Counted from the first letter of the stretch, positions 26,201 to 33,589 are shown. The stretch is 64,000 bases of DNA from Erpobdella octoculata (GCA_963978895.1 OZ022241.1:11303356-11367355); one strand, 5' to 3'. Notes: generated by a model from the sequence alone, not told the origin. Numbers and translations are program-made.

Positions 26201-26334
26201 ATTTAGAATTTAGATAGATTATTAGTAACTAATAAATTAATACGAATATTACAGTTTCATTTCCAACTCCAACTCACCAAATTTCTAATCTGAACAACAC
26301 AAATCGTCAACTTCGAACTTTCATTATTATCCAT
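2231..26334 (-). CDS. CFAP70: CFAP70 (TTC18) homologue, complete, 27 exons
   Basis: Exons read on the minus strand, all keeping phase: 26278-26334, 23891-24065, 23472-23600, 23343-23422, 23061-23237, 22305-22435, 21541-21666, 21384-21462, 21212-21302, 16874-16935, 16665-16805, 14817-14968, 14686-14746, 13060-13121, 12878-12940, 7881-8019, 7139-7324, 5615-5695, 5419-5471, 5237-5352, 3537-3746, 3300-3412, 3054-3206, 2810-2971, 2645-2728, 2393-2542, 2231-2302. Total 3105 nt, 1034 residues; I recall human CFAP70 as slightly longer. Blocks shared with vertebrate CFAP70 include [69 protein letters not shown] and [20 protein letters not shown]. The N-terminal half is C2-like beta-rich; the C-terminal half is TPR repeats. 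CFAP70 is an axonemal protein linked to the outer dynein arm in motile cilia. Two introns (after exons 17 and 23) use GC donors. Exact borders of exons 7, 13, 16 and 23 are the least certain. Confidence 0.9.
3747..5236. other. CFAP70 intron 20, no gene seen
   Basis: This 1.5-kb intron is AT-rich. It holds one copy (about 4380-4610) of the dispersed repeat annotated at 7620-7840. I see no coding sequence or clear inverted termini. Confidence 0.5.
5780..7025. mobile_element. Non-autonomous hAT element with CCCGAACCCGAAAA arrays
   Basis: Termini are TAGGGATGTCAC on the left and GTGACATCCCTA on the right. They are flanked by a perfect 8-bp duplication, ATTTATAC (5772-5779 and 7026-7033), which is the hAT signature. 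About 200 bases at each end are made of imperfect tandem copies of ACCCGAACCCGAAAA, in the same orientation at both ends. The core has three related blocks containing GGCCGGACCGAGCC. No transposase frame was seen. It lies in CFAP70 intron 17. Confidence 0.85.
7620..7840. repeat. Dispersed repeat with conserved tail
   Basis: This block contains AATTTTGTCCAAT, AACTTGATTGGAT and, after a run rich in CAAGCAAG/ACAGAC-type words, a tail GTGAAGTTAATNTAANNG followed by TTTAAAAAAG. Related copies are at about 4380-4610, 16390-16560, 40420-40570 and 63480-63680. No terminal repeats or coding capacity were found. It may be a SINE or the 3' end of a retroposon; the class is unknown. Confidence 0.45.
8413..9450 (+). 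CDS. L2-type LINE ORF1 protein (coiled coil, RRM-like, C-terminal domain)
   Basis: 345 residues. Residues about 50-215 are rich in E/K/Q heptads and predict a coiled coil. Residues about 205-290 look like the RRM-like domain of LINE ORF1 proteins (start [12 protein letters not shown], then YRIGKR and RPVMIKF). The end ([13 protein letters not shown] to AFYAVAF) resembles the small C-terminal domain. Such proteins bind and chaperone the element's RNA. Because the first 39 residues are hydrophobic and unlike the rest, the Met at residue 40 (MPGGRTR) may be the real start. ORF1 ends 26 bases before ORF2, so ORF2 is probably reached by reinitiation or termination-reinitiation. Confidence 0.8.
   Translation: MVELTISPNNLRIAWFIVHFWVLICVFQRFSKNFGEIFQMPGGRTRLEEKKVASDVMVLGLHLCECCHRNNEERLKELVELDKEHGQSLEIKEMMKEMREFVEQEIRGVKMSVEEINGRQAGYGRGDNMMEVQLEQIQELKEQIVKYNKQSNDKLEETSRTNRIFSEIVKESLKEVTTDVKNIQRAVEVTGIKINTVEDRQQRKNNIVAYRIPENEQNSKSKDKEDVIQILESITGLELEKEILEIYRIGKRSELQTPRPVMIKFQSTSVKNLTMENAPKLKKAEETRNIILSNDLSKEDRLECKRLLEEKKRLIGEKDDITKWMFRIKGKAGAFYAVAFKKQNL
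9477..12677 (+). CDS. L2-clade LINE ORF2: APE endonuclease and reverse transcriptase
   Basis: 1066 residues, uninterrupted. An apurinic-type endonuclease occupies residues about 128-345: NIRSV (about 135), the catalytic ETW (about 161), SGDFN (about 272) and SDHFLI (about 335). The reverse transcriptase follows (about 560-860): YRPISNLSV (about 624), [22 protein letters not shown] and the catalytic FYADDTQIY (about 785). The C-terminal part holds L-x-WLNVR and the [10 protein letters not shown] block common to L2/CR1/Jockey-group elements. The [14 protein letters not shown] and [13 protein letters not shown] wording is typical of L2. All catalytic residues I can identify are intact, so the protein could be active. 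It nicks target DNA and primes reverse transcription there. Confidence 0.92.
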   Translation: MSCLNNQAKKYGRNKKATMRGQQLLSSGGFQMDMMVQSDMGVNKLAVGYSAEELENLKSDVNMTSRNDISLKEIDKVIEGEELKQTNSNPDNNHIDNSVPLKPTNESIKKHRLINLRERHSRTVTKKANFGLLNIRSVNNKTDDIHNIFHEHKINILLLTETWHDEDSICFKKFLKLGFSVVDRPRPRVKHDSLRCNHGGVAILGAPGFRLKQFHPAVTPTTYECAAGRVTAGSYSCLIVVIYRTGIINKQFFSEFSDLLDTVSALNEDVVVSGDFNIRLERSEDNNAITFNSILADHGFIQHVKQPTHVQGGTLDAVAIRSDSLAQSIEVIDTGFSDHFLIRWSSLITRPPPTYKNSMRRDWKKFIFDDFVTQLQASSLTQEVTGSLDDAVDTYNKELLTMLDFQIPLKMSRYRQRPSDPWFDYDCHNCKKLTRRLERLAIKTNSPNDLLEWKNQLKKYRKLLRSKRESFWTKKIEDECQSTRNLWTSLNTITARGQIPIRTTLTANSFLKFFESKTENVRASTASCLAPPLVDWAINSSLNIFAPTNVDEVTKLINSLPNKQCLLDPIPTWLLKKSACLLAPFLTSLFNKSFIEGYLPKYFKSSYITPVLKKPNLDCDDASSYRPISNLSVISKLLERLVLSRITSYLDSNNLSPPHQSAYRQYHSTETAVLKVFSDALVAADSEKITLLVLLDLSAAFDTVDHSILLQRLNSHFGFCGSALEWVDSYLNERKCQVRVGEDISGTLLLNCGVPQGSVLGPTLFTMYIAHLEKIISNHGLCAHFYADDTQIYGHCDPVKAIELSSVVSTCIDDVSLWMSSSRLQLNSSKSEVIWLSTSRMKRKFQAAPLRMGKDWISPSDSVRNLGAFFDSDMRMNTHVSRITQSCFSTLRQIKTVASSLPPLALNLLITSLVFSKLDYCNSTLVGLPKILTHRLQSVVNAAARLLTGRRRCDHITPVLQELHWLNVRCRIIFKIAQIVFKCLNCLAPSYLMEVILPISNIQSRGNLRSASSALLFVPSTRLKSAGDRSFPAAAAKIWNSLPLEIRAAPDFVMFKKELKQYLMKI
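13185..14677 (+). mobile_element. Internally deleted piggyBac element, copy 1
   Basis: Termini are CCCATTTTAGACC and GGTCCTAAACGGG, flanked by TTAA (13181-13184 and 14678-14681), the piggyBac target. Inside are decayed coding pieces: an acidic N-terminal stretch near 13675-13790 ([20 protein letters not shown]) and a Cys-rich tail near 14150-14290 ([22 protein letters not shown]), resembling the C-terminal cysteine domain of piggyBac transposases. The catalytic core is missing. A second copy is at 38786-45497. It sits in CFAP70 intron 13, with its target site overlapping the exon 13 splice donor. Confidence 0.85.
14971..15018. repeat. (GTA)n microsatellite abutting a CFAP70 splice acceptor
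   Basis: About 16 imperfect GTA/GGAGTA units. On the minus strand this reads (TAC)n and runs straight into the AG of CFAP70 exon 12, so the microsatellite serves as its pyrimidine tract. Confidence 0.8.
15106..15688. repeat. Tandem duplication and hAT terminus in CFAP70 intron 11
   Basis: A 62-bp near-perfect tandem duplication (AATAATTCTATGGGTATAAT...) lies at 15106-15228. At 15650-15688 is a hAT terminus; read on the minus strand it begins CAGCGGTTCTCAACCTGTGG, a widespread hAT end. Between them (15290-15440) is a decayed copy of the family described at 26560-27480. The other end of the hAT was not located. Confidence 0.5.
17204..18632 (-). mobile_element. hAT element with TTF-type zinc-finger transposase, internally deleted
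   Basis: Termini CAGTGGCGTAGC and GCTACGCCACTG are flanked by a perfect 8-bp duplication GCTGTGGA (17196-17203 and 18633-18640). Next to each end are GGGGACAA-type sequences. The coding part reads on the minus strand. It lies in CFAP70 intron 9, next to a pogo-like element. Confidence 0.9.
17396..18234 (-). pseudogene. zf-TTF hAT transposase: N-terminus fused to C-terminal dimerisation tail
   Basis: Two overlapping frames (18234-17794 and 17875-17396) make one broken gene. The first starts [19 protein letters not shown], with a basic then acidic leader. A frameshift near 17830-17875 leads to the TTF zinc-finger region: [45 protein letters not shown]. Directly after HENNP comes [18 protein letters not shown] and LSIERE-like sequence, which belongs to the far C-terminal hAT dimerisation domain. 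The roughly 400-residue RNase H core normally between them is gone, so no catalytic activity is possible. It could still be a truncated DNA-binding/dimerising product if the frameshift were bypassed, but I have no evidence that it is. Confidence 0.82.
18721..19878. mobile_element. pogo/Tigger-like element (Tc1/mariner superfamily), non-autonomous
   Basis: Ends CAGTAGAACCTC and (other strand) CTGTAGGACCTC continue as an inverted repeat of about 23 bp, flanked by TA (18719-18720 and 19879-19880). A minus-strand frame at 19034-19219 ([14 protein letters not shown], then acidic) looks like the C-terminal tail of a pogo/CENP-B type transposase; the DDE core is absent. Confidence 0.75.
19881..21211. 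other. CFAP70 intron 9 remainder with hAT C-terminal relic
   Basis: Mostly non-coding. On the minus strand about 20640-20400 reads weakly as a hAT C-terminus ([18 protein letters not shown]...), with stops. At 20940-21050 there is a CCCC-rich stretch resembling a decayed element end. No other gene was seen. Confidence 0.35.
21715..21905. repeat. 31-bp tandem repeat
   Basis: About six copies of a 31-bp unit built on GTTTTGTAATTTTATTGATT and ATGTTTATAAT, in the CFAP70 intron between exons 6 and 7. Copies differ by a few substitutions. Confidence 0.8.
22471..22635. repeat. 30-bp tandem repeat
   Basis: Just over five near-identical copies of a 30-bp unit (GAATTATACTTTATGAATTG then ATTATTAAAT), starting exactly at 22471, 22501, 22531, 22561 and 22591, in the CFAP70 intron between exons 5 and 6. 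Confidence 0.9.
24403..25188. mobile_element. Non-autonomous hAT element made of palindromic GTAGTTATAACTAC units
   Basis: Termini CAGTGATGGGCAC and GTGCCCATCACTG are flanked by the 8-bp duplication AGCTTATT (24395-24402 and 25189-25196). Roughly 170 bases at each end are packed with GTAGTTATAACTAC and half-site variants, each a perfect or near palindrome. The middle (24560-25010) is AT-rich with three 31-bp repeats (AAAATACTTTGTTTTTATTA). No transposase was seen. It lies in CFAP70 intron 1. Confidence 0.9.
25197..26277. other. CFAP70 intron 1, no gene seen
   Basis: AT-rich with AACTAACTAATTA-type simple sequence at 26040-26110. Short open frames here show no family resemblance. Confidence 0.4.
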
Positions 26335-26559
26335 GACAAATACAATTAAGCTCTTAATACTTTTGACAGTCACACCAGCCGAACAATTTAACGTTGTTTC
26401 TATGACAACAAATAGAACTTCCTCATTTGTTTTGTGGCGCGACACATAACACAAAATGCAGGGAGATGTTTATGAAGAAAGTTCAGTGTAGGAATTCGAT
26501 TTTATTATATCTCCTAAATAAATAAAATAAAATAAAACGTATCATTTGAGCGGTCACTT

Positions 26560-27480
26560 CAGAGACGTAGCAATGGGAGGGCAACAGGAGGTGTTCCCTT
26601 GCGGCAAAAAGTTGAATAAGTATTTTGAAAATTTCTAAAAAAAAACATACAGAACTATAACCCTACTCCTCTTCTCTTGGTCATCAACTAATTAGCTGAC
26701 TTTTTTAAAAAAGTAAAACTGTTTTGGAAAAGGATTTACGACTGCCCACCCCCCTTCATCAGCTATTTAAAATAAAGTTTACAAGGTTTTGGAAAAAATG
26801 TCAAGACTAGCTTTTCAGAAGCGTATTTTTATGCCTTATACCCGGTCACTAAACACCCTGGCTACGCCACTCTGTGGCGGATTTTGCCATAGGCGCCGAC
26901 TCCATTGGGCCCGATGGGCTCGGGCCCCGCCAATCTTGGACGCCAAGGGCCCGTTATAAGGATGAGCCCCCCGAATAATTTGCAAATAATAAAAATATAA
27001 TAAAAATGCTAAATTAATATTTAGCTTTTGACCAAAGAATTGTGTAGGTATGGGTGTTTTGAAACATACCTTCATGAACGTGAAAGGGTTAATTCTCGAG
27101 ACACATTGTACAAAATTCTCCCGCGCCCACTGGCGAATCTAGCCAACTTTTGAGAGGGGACAAGTTTGAGGCAAAATATAAAAAATTAGTACAGTTTTCA
27201 AAGCCGTAAAAGTTCTATTTTGAGGAAGTAAGGGCGTCATTTGGCTGGGCTGGGGCCCCTCAAAAAAATTTTTAATGTTTTTGGAAAAATATCTAAAAAG
27301 TTTTTTTTTAAATCGGAAAAGTATTTACAATTACTCTCCTCGGTCATCAACTATTTTGAGAGGAAAAAGGGTATAAGTTTAAAATTTTTTTGGAAAAGTA
27401 CCTACGAATATCCTACTCCCCCACTAATCAGTTATTTTGGGAAGAAAGGTTTAGCATTAGGAGGGTTCAATTTTTAATTA
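26560..27480. repeat. Cluster of decayed hAT-like MITE fragments upstream of CFAP70
   Basis: Several element ends are juxtaposed: GAGACGTAGCAATGGGAGGG at 26572, GGCTACGCCAC on the right near 26863, GGCGCCGACTCCATTGGGCC at 26894, and GCCCACTGGCGAATCTAGCC at 27125. Inside are repeats of the motif TTTTGGAAAA(N)n TACGACT(A/G)CCC(N)n TCAACTATTTT, also present at 15290-15440 and 40080-40290. These look like nested or truncated hAT non-autonomous elements. Target duplications could not be fixed. Confidence 0.5.
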
Positions 27481-27654
27481 TGTGGGTTTTTAAAACAGGT
27501 TGCCCTCCTGCTCGTGATATTTCTGAAATGACTCTCCTAGTGTGGAGATAAAAATCCATCATCCAAATCAACTTTTGAAAAAATCTTTGAAGGCGAAGGG
27601 ATGAATAATGTTAATATCTTTTGTAAATAAAAGGTCATCATGGACCTCTGAAAC

Positions 27655-27830
27655 ATTGAATTCAAATAGTTTATAGTCCTTTACAACAAGTGTTTTAAGA
27701 CTGTTGAAGCAGTGTGTTGGAAATATTAAAGTATTTCCTGTCGGGGATCATAACTTGATCCTTTAACATTTCCCTCCTCCTTTCTCCAGGCTTGAGACTG
27801 GCTTGCAAAAGCAAAGCGGAGTTATCTACT
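27655..27830 (-). repeat. Dispersed repeat shared with 58570-58740
   Basis: Read on the minus strand it contains AGCCAGTCTCAAGCCTGGA, AAGGAGGAGGG, AGGATCAAGTTATGATCC, CGACAGGAA and CAGTCTTAAAACACTTG in the same order as the copy on the minus strand at 58740-58570. It is probably the end of a retroposon or a SINE; the family is not identified. It has no continuous coding frame. Confidence 0.6.
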
Positions 27831-28226
27831 CAGGTGGTGCAACAAAATCTGAAACCTTATCATACAGGTGTCAACTTAATAAACATAAAAGAATTTAAAA
27901 ATGTAAGTTAACTTTCTAAAAGTAAAGTTAAAAAGTGTTTACAAAATTAAAAAAATTGATACAAATTGCATGCAACTCATCTTCATTGGTGTATTATTTC
28001 CAAGATAACTTTTAAGACTTGATTATCATTTGAATAGCTAGTTATAGTTTACTTATCATAGAGTACAATGTATTTATATTCTTAACCAAGCAGCAAGCCT
28101 AACTTGTTTATCCAATCCCAGTGACTGATTTACGCCCCACCTGAATATAAATAAGCACAGCGTTGGGCGTGTTTGTAAATAATAATAAAAATGTATTGTG
28201 TAAATGTGTGACTGTATATATATATA

Positions 28227-29223
28227 TACAGCAACTAGTACTCAATGATGCGTTATTTACTCAATCGTCTGTGGAGAAGTTAGTAAAAGCATCAAGAAAA
28301 ATTGTCTTCCACTTTAAACACAGCGAATCTGCAGTTCGTAAATTAAATGAAATTCAAAATTCTTATTCTTTTCCTCAGCATATGATGATACAAGATGTTG
28401 AAACGCGATGGAACAGTACCTACATGATGCTTCAATGTATGAAAGAGCAAAAAAAGCATTGAATCTTTACAGCGTTGAACATGGCGAAATTTATTCGCTG
28501 TCAAATTCAGACTGGGAATTATTGGAAAGGATAGCTTTAGTCTTGGAACCATTTTATGATGCAAAATTAGAAATATGCTCAGATGAAGCTTTCTTAGCAA
28601 TTGTGATCCCAATCATAACAGTGTTTTTAAAAAATGCAGAAATCAAAACAATACAAAAGTAAAGGGTTTGCTGCAAATGAAAGCGGCGCTACGAGATTCG
28701 ATAAAAAAACGATTTGCGCACGTAAAAACGTCTCGTCAGCCACGATGATGGATCCCAGGTTTAAAACCTTATATCTGGACGATAGAGGTACGGCAACTGC
28801 AAAAAATACAGTTATACACTTTTTTAGAACTGTTGAATAAAAAAGATGATGTTTCATCCAATAGACTCAGTTTTCGAATTAAGAAGTGCCACGTTAGCAT
28901 CCCTGACAATACAGAAATCCGTGTCCGTCAGCTCTTCTACTCACTACTCTCTTTGGGATGATCACGACATTGCTCATTTGACACCATCAACAAACGCAAA
29001 TGAAACAAGAGATTCAACATTTGAGGTGGAATTGAAATCGTGCCTCCAAGCACCACATCTACCTCGTTCAATCAACATTTTTGCTTATTGGCATCACAGC
29101 CAATACCGGCAACTTGAAGTTGCTGCGCAAAAGTTCTTGTCGGAACCACCTACTAGCGTAGCAAGTGAGCAAATGTTCAGTTTGGCCGGTCAAATTTATG
29201 CGGACGTCGAAATTCACTCCTAG
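28227..29223 (+). pseudogene. hAT transposase (BED/ZBED-like), C-terminal half, broken
   Basis: Successive frames (28163-28462, 28408-28662, 28634-28840, 28846-29223) read as one hAT transposase C-terminal half split by frameshifts. Recognisable blocks are VETRWNSTYMMLQ, DWELLERIALVLEPF, the alpha-helical insertion region, and the dimerisation end [20 protein letters not shown] and [15 protein letters not shown]. The second D of the DDE triad and the N-terminal BED finger lie outside what is preserved; the left edge meets a short TA tract at 28217. It ends just before the (TA)n at 29262. Confidence 0.82.
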
Positions 29224-29261
29224 GTGAAAATTGTGAAAAATTATTATTTCTTGCATACAAT

Positions 29262-29416
<155 letters not shown>

Positions 29417-29583
29417 AATGTGGGGGACAATTTAAATTTTTTAATCAATGGTTAAAAAATGATTTTCCCTTTCAGTTAACACAGCAAAATGACATATAAA
29501 AGAAGTTACAATTTATTATTTTTGTTCTGCTGAATTAACTTCTGTTTTACATTAGAAATAATATTTTAGAATTCACAACGAAA

Positions 29584-31092
29584 ATGAAAAAGATATATAA
29601 AACTTTACAAGTTTACTTAAGCAAACTCCTTACATGGTGTTGTAATTATTTGGATAAGATGGATGCACAGTGTTCTAAGTTTGTTACTTCAGCGTACTGT
29701 TATTTATTGAATTCTGTTTTGTTTAAGTGGTTACTGTCAGTAGAATTTGTCAAAAACACTTACCAAATCTCAAATATACATGTGAGGGAATCGTTACCAT
29801 CATCAACCAAAGAACATTTTTTATCTTCGAAACATAATAAGCAGCTCCTTCAATATCCATTACTTCACAACTGGATTTTAAACAGAATGGCTTGTGGTCT
29901 AAAAAACGTAGGGTTTACTTGTTTTGTGTCTAGTGTCATCCAATGCCTTCAACATTTGCCTGTTTGGATAAATTTTCTATGGTTCCAACATGTTCCAAAC
30001 TGCGAACAAACCAATCATGAATGCATTTTCTGCATTTTAGCTTGTTTATCACTAGAATGTTTCAAGTCTAAAAGAGCAGTAGTTCCTCGCTTGCTTGTGC
30101 AAAAACTTAACATTATCGGAGAACATTTGATTTTAGGCAGCCAAGGAGATGCTCAGGAATTTTTCCAATGTCTCATCCAGCGATTGCAAGAAATTCTTAC
30201 ATCTGGCAATCAAAACGTCGACGTTCACACAGAAATGACAACGACTGTGGGGCAGATTTTTGGTGGAATTTTTTTGCAGGCAATAAGCTGTAATTTCTGT
30301 CACAGAATTTCAAAATCTTATCAATCGTATTATTGCATCGATTTGCAAGTAGATATCGACTCAAGTGTGGAGTCTGCCTTGAAAACATACATGTACACTG
30401 ATGACATGGAAAAAGAAGAGTGGTACAGTTGCACAGGATGTGCAACTAAAAGATGTGCTTCAAAAAACCTGGCTTTTCATAAGCTGCCTCAAGTTTTGGT
30501 ACTACACATGAAACGTTACATTAAATATGGGGGACAATTTATAAAAAACAAAAACCACGTTCTCTTTCCTGACCAACTTGACTTGAAACCTTACATGGAA
30601 CCTGCAGCTAACGAGACCAGAACTGTGTATCAATTGAGCAGTGTTATAGTTCATCTTGGTAACATGCATTCTGGTCATTACATAGCTTACGTGTCAAATC
30701 CTTCTAGTTCAGCTGGCGAACGTATCTGGATGCGCATGAATGACGAGTCGGTATGTTCTACGGAGTGGAGTGAGGTTCAGAACAGCCAAGCTTTCATGCT
30801 CTTTTATACAAAGCAAACAGAAGAGAAAGCTATAGAAACTTTAAGTCCACTAAATGCAAAAATGTTCAATGGCGTTGATGCATCAATCTCGGTTCAAGAA
30901 ATAAAAAAGATAATTGACTCCTGGAATGGTAGTGATGATGATGATGATAATAATGATGAAAAATTAATTTGTGTTTTTGAGCTTCTCGAGAACTATGCTC
31001 TAGTGATATTTTTTGTCTTGTTGTTCTTGTTTTATTTTAAAGTAATCTCAATCTTTTTATTTTCTAGCATAAATATTTTTTTCAAATGTTAA
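29584..31092 (+). CDS. Intronless ubiquitin-specific protease (USP, peptidase C19)
   Basis: 502 residues in a single exon. The USP catalytic domain starts near residue 101: Cys box GLKNVGFTCFVSSVIQCL with the oxyanion Asn and nucleophile Cys in place (GF where GN is usual), QGDAQEFF, QIFGGIF, zinc-binding pairs CNFC and CTGC, KLPQVLVLHMKRY, His box VHLGNMHSGHYIAY, RMNDESV supplying the third triad residue, and SQAFMLFYT. It would remove ubiquitin from proteins. SQAFMLFY and QIFGG recall the USP36/USP42/USP17 group, but subfamily is uncertain. The first 100 residues match nothing I know; the Met just before CGLKN is another possible start. The last 35 residues form a hydrophobic stretch (ALVIFFVLLFLFYF) that could be a membrane anchor or run-on into AT-rich sequence. 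Neighbouring genes are intron-rich, so a retrocopy is likely. Confidence 0.88.
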   Translation: MKKIYKTLQVYLSKLLTWCCNYLDKMDAQCSKFVTSAYCYLLNSVLFKWLLSVEFVKNTYQISNIHVRESLPSSTKEHFLSSKHNKQLLQYPLLHNWILNRMACGLKNVGFTCFVSSVIQCLQHLPVWINFLWFQHVPNCEQTNHECIFCILACLSLECFKSKRAVVPRLLVQKLNIIGEHLILGSQGDAQEFFQCLIQRLQEILTSGNQNVDVHTEMTTTVGQIFGGIFLQAISCNFCHRISKSYQSYYCIDLQVDIDSSVESALKTYMYTDDMEKEEWYSCTGCATKRCASKNLAFHKLPQVLVLHMKRYIKYGGQFIKNKNHVLFPDQLDLKPYMEPAANETRTVYQLSSVIVHLGNMHSGHYIAYVSNPSSSAGERIWMRMNDESVCSTEWSEVQNSQAFMLFYTKQTEEKAIETLSPLNAKMFNGVDASISVQEIKKIIDSWNGSDDDDDNNDEKLICVFELLENYALVIFFVLLFLFYFKVISIFLFSSINIFFKC

Positions 31093-31112
31093 GCTTATAG
31101 CATGCCAATTTT

Positions 31113-31118
31113 AATAAA
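31113..31118 (+). promoter_or_regulatory. Poly(A) signal of the USP gene
   Basis: AATAAA lies 20 bases after the USP stop codon, which supports transcription ending here. Confidence 0.5.
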
Positions 31119-31119
31119 C

Positions 31120-32037
31120 TTTTCGAGGATCGTAATTTATATTCATAAACCATTTTTGTAAGTCAGCCAGGATCATATGGCCACGATAAATAATCTGATC
31201 ATCAATTTAATTTGCTGTGATGCAAAAAAGAGCGGTTTAAGTGTCAAAGTACTGCAAATATTTAGACTGCAATTATTAATTGATAATTTTTTAACAAATA
31301 ATAAAAAATTATTTTATTCTATCAAAAATTTTTAAACCATGTAATGCGGGCTCTTGTCTCATAATGCAAAATTGTGTTTGAAAAAAATTAGCACAATCCT
31401 ACGTTTCCATTATCTAGCCTATCTGACGTTGCCCGGGTTTATAAGTATATTTTTATATTGTTTTTTTATATCTGTCTACTCTGTCTTTCTCTCTCTCTTT
31501 CTTTACTTCTCCCTTTTCTTTCTTGCTCTCAAAACGTTGTTTTGCCGTATTAATTATTTTGTTTTTTTTTATTAAAAGTTTACTTTGAAACCATGGAAAA
31601 TCTTACAAAACTCAGGAACGGTTACAAATTTTTGATCAATGTTTTGCAATTTTAAACTTTTTACAACGCTTTAATTAACTTGCAATGTTGTTTGTTTCAG
31701 TGTAAATTTTGTTTTTGAAATCGTCCGATTCATTCAACAAAATATACCAACGTTGAGCTCGTTTAATACTTCGATTGGTGACAATAAATACATTAATCCA
31801 TTTTAGATAAAAAAAAAAATTAAAAAAAAATTGTTTAAATTTTAGTGTTTAAAAATTTTTAGACACTAAAAAATAATAAGATATATAAAAATATTTTTTA
31901 AAACAACGCTTGTATAGTAGCATAGTAATATATTAAAAAATTATTTACCGATTAAAAATAATATTTAAGAGTACATATTGAAATTATTTGAACTAAACTT
32001 TTTGTTTGGAAGAAAAGAGCGTTGGGCGATAGTCGAA
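31120..32037. other. Spacer with a Helitron-end remnant
   Basis: AT-rich sequence. At about 31420-31440 the words TGACGTTGCCCGGGTTT match the 3' hairpin of the local Helitrons on the minus strand, followed by CT-rich sequence (31480-31530). No gene was seen. Confidence 0.45.
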
Positions 32038-32343
32038 TCTATATCTATATATATAAAAATGAATGTTTGTATATATGTATATATGTATATATGTATTTAT
32101 GAATGTTAATGTCCTTTATGCATTGCTACACCATTCATCCGATCGTAATGAAATTTTCACACAACCTTGAGAGTCAATGAAAATCAAAAATAAAAAATTT
32201 TTTTTTGAAATCCGTCACAAAATGAGCGGAGCGGAGCGGGTGAGAGAGCGGGAACTATATATATATGTATGTGCGTATGTATGTGTGTATGTATGTATGT
32301 GTATGTGCATGTATGTGTGTCTGTGTGTGTGTTTATGTATGTA
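32038..32343 (+). mobile_element. Helitron 5'-end fragment
   Basis: It begins TCTATATC, then AATGAATGTTTG, CTTTATGCATTGCTACACC and CCGATCGTAATGAAATTTTC; the same order recurs at 33007-33150. It ends in TATG-rich simple sequence where an opposite-strand Helitron end begins. Confidence 0.6.
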
Positions 32344-32729
32344 CTAGCGGAGATACCCGGCGTTGCCCAGGTTTTTTGAGGTTTTTCTAATGTTTGTCTC
32401 TTTCTCTCCCGTTTCCTTTCCCACCTGCTTTCCCACTCCTGTTAGCTTTTCCGTTTTCGGTCGTTTTCCCACTGCCGGTCGCTTTCCCGCTCCCGGTCGC
32501 TTTCCCGCTCCCGGTCGCTTTCCCGCTCCCGGTCGCTTTCCCGCTCCCGGTCGCTTTCCCGCTCCCGGTCGTTTTCCCGTCCCGGTCGCTGCCCCGTTCC
32601 CGCTCACGTTTGCTCTCCCATTCCCGCTCACGCTTGCTTTTCTGTTCCCGCTCGCTGTCCGTTCCGGGTGCTTTCCCGTTTCTATAATAGACAAACTAAC
32701 CCACAAACATTCATATATATATATATATA
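32344..32729 (-). mobile_element. Helitron 3'-end fragment, minus strand, with 18-bp minisatellite
   Basis: On the minus strand it ends in GGGCAACGCCGGGTATCTCC then GCTAGT: the hairpin-plus-CTAG signature of Helitrons. The body (32440-32590) is an 18-bp tandem repeat, GGGAGCGGGAAAGCGACC on the minus strand, about seven copies. All frames through this array are open, giving spurious Pro/Arg-rich proteins. Confidence 0.7.
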
Positions 32730-32739
32730 GTCTTAGCAA

Positions 32740-32994
32740 ATCTATTTTGCGTTTTATAGGCTAACAGAAGTTATGAAAGAATGTAAAAGAGAAAATGAGC
32801 GGGAACGGAAACGGGAACGGGAGAGCTACCGTGACCGGGAATGGGAGAGCAAGCATGACCGGGAACGGGAGAGCAAGCGTGAGCGGGAACGGGAAAGCGA
32901 CCGGAAACGGGAAAGCGACCGGGAACGGGAGCGAGAGAGACAAACATTAGAAAAACCTCTAAAAACCCCGGGCAACGCCGGGTAACCCCGCTAG
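32740..32994 (+). mobile_element. Helitron 3'-end fragment, plus strand, with related minisatellite
   Basis: It ends CCCCGGGCAACGCCGGGTAA then CCCCGCTAG (CTAG 32991-32994). The body 32800-32935 is a degenerate GGGAACGGGAGAGCAAGC/GACC array, homologous to but in opposite orientation to the array at 32440-32590. Confidence 0.72.
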
Positions 32995-32999
32995 TATAT

Positions 33000-33561
33000 A
33001 TATATAAACGAATGTTTGTATGTATGTATGTCCTTTATGCATTGCTACACCATTCATCCGATCGTAATGAAATTTTCACACCACCTTGAGAGTCAAGGGA
33101 AATCAAATATAGAGAAAAAAATTTGAAATCCGTCACAAAATGAGCGGAGCGAGAACTATATATATATATTCGGGGGTGAGTAATAAAATTCAAAATCGGT
33201 AATTGCGTAATAAAATTCAAATTTAAGTTACGTAACAACGTTTGAAAGCTTCAAGCAAGATTTAGCCAAATCTATTTTATGTTTTATGGGTTGAAAATGA
33301 GGGCGTGCGAGAACGGGAATGAGAGAGCAAGCATGAGCAAGAACGGGAGAGCAAGCGGGAACGGGAAAGCGACCGGGAACGGGAGAGCAAACGGGAGCGG
33401 AAAAGCGACCGGAAGCGGGAAAGCGGCCAGGAACGGAAAATCGACCGAGAACAAGAAAGCAAACGGGAGCGGGAAAGCAACCGGAGAAGGAAACCTGAGC
33501 GAGAGAGACAAACACTAGAAAAACCTCTAAAAACCCCGGGCAACGTCGGGCACTCCGCTAG
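33000..33561 (+). mobile_element. Helitron copy, plus strand
   Basis: It starts in TA-rich sequence, then AACGAATGTTTG and the CTTTATGCATTGCTACACC block. It contains an insertion or variant segment at 33170-33290, a GGGAACGGGAAAGCGACC array at 33310-33480, and ends CCCGGGCAACGTCGGG then CACTCCGCTAG. There is no coding capacity. Confidence 0.75.
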
Positions 33562-33589
33562 TATATATATACTAGAGATAGACCGTCAA

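Noticed and set aside
26257..26331. Upstream extension of the CFAP70 first exon (ATG at 26454)
   Set aside because: The extra 40 residues (MCYVSRHKTNEEV...) have no counterpart in CFAP70, while the ATG at 26334 gives the expected start and phase 0 at the donor.
32440..32590. Regular repeats considered as a CRISPR array
   Set aside because: The 18-bp units are contiguous, without unique spacers, and the context is an animal genome.
32344..33518. Arg/Glu-, Ser/Arg- and Pro-rich open frames on both strands
   Set aside because: They come from the 18-bp Helitron minisatellite, whose unit has no stop in any frame. They have no homology and no gene context.
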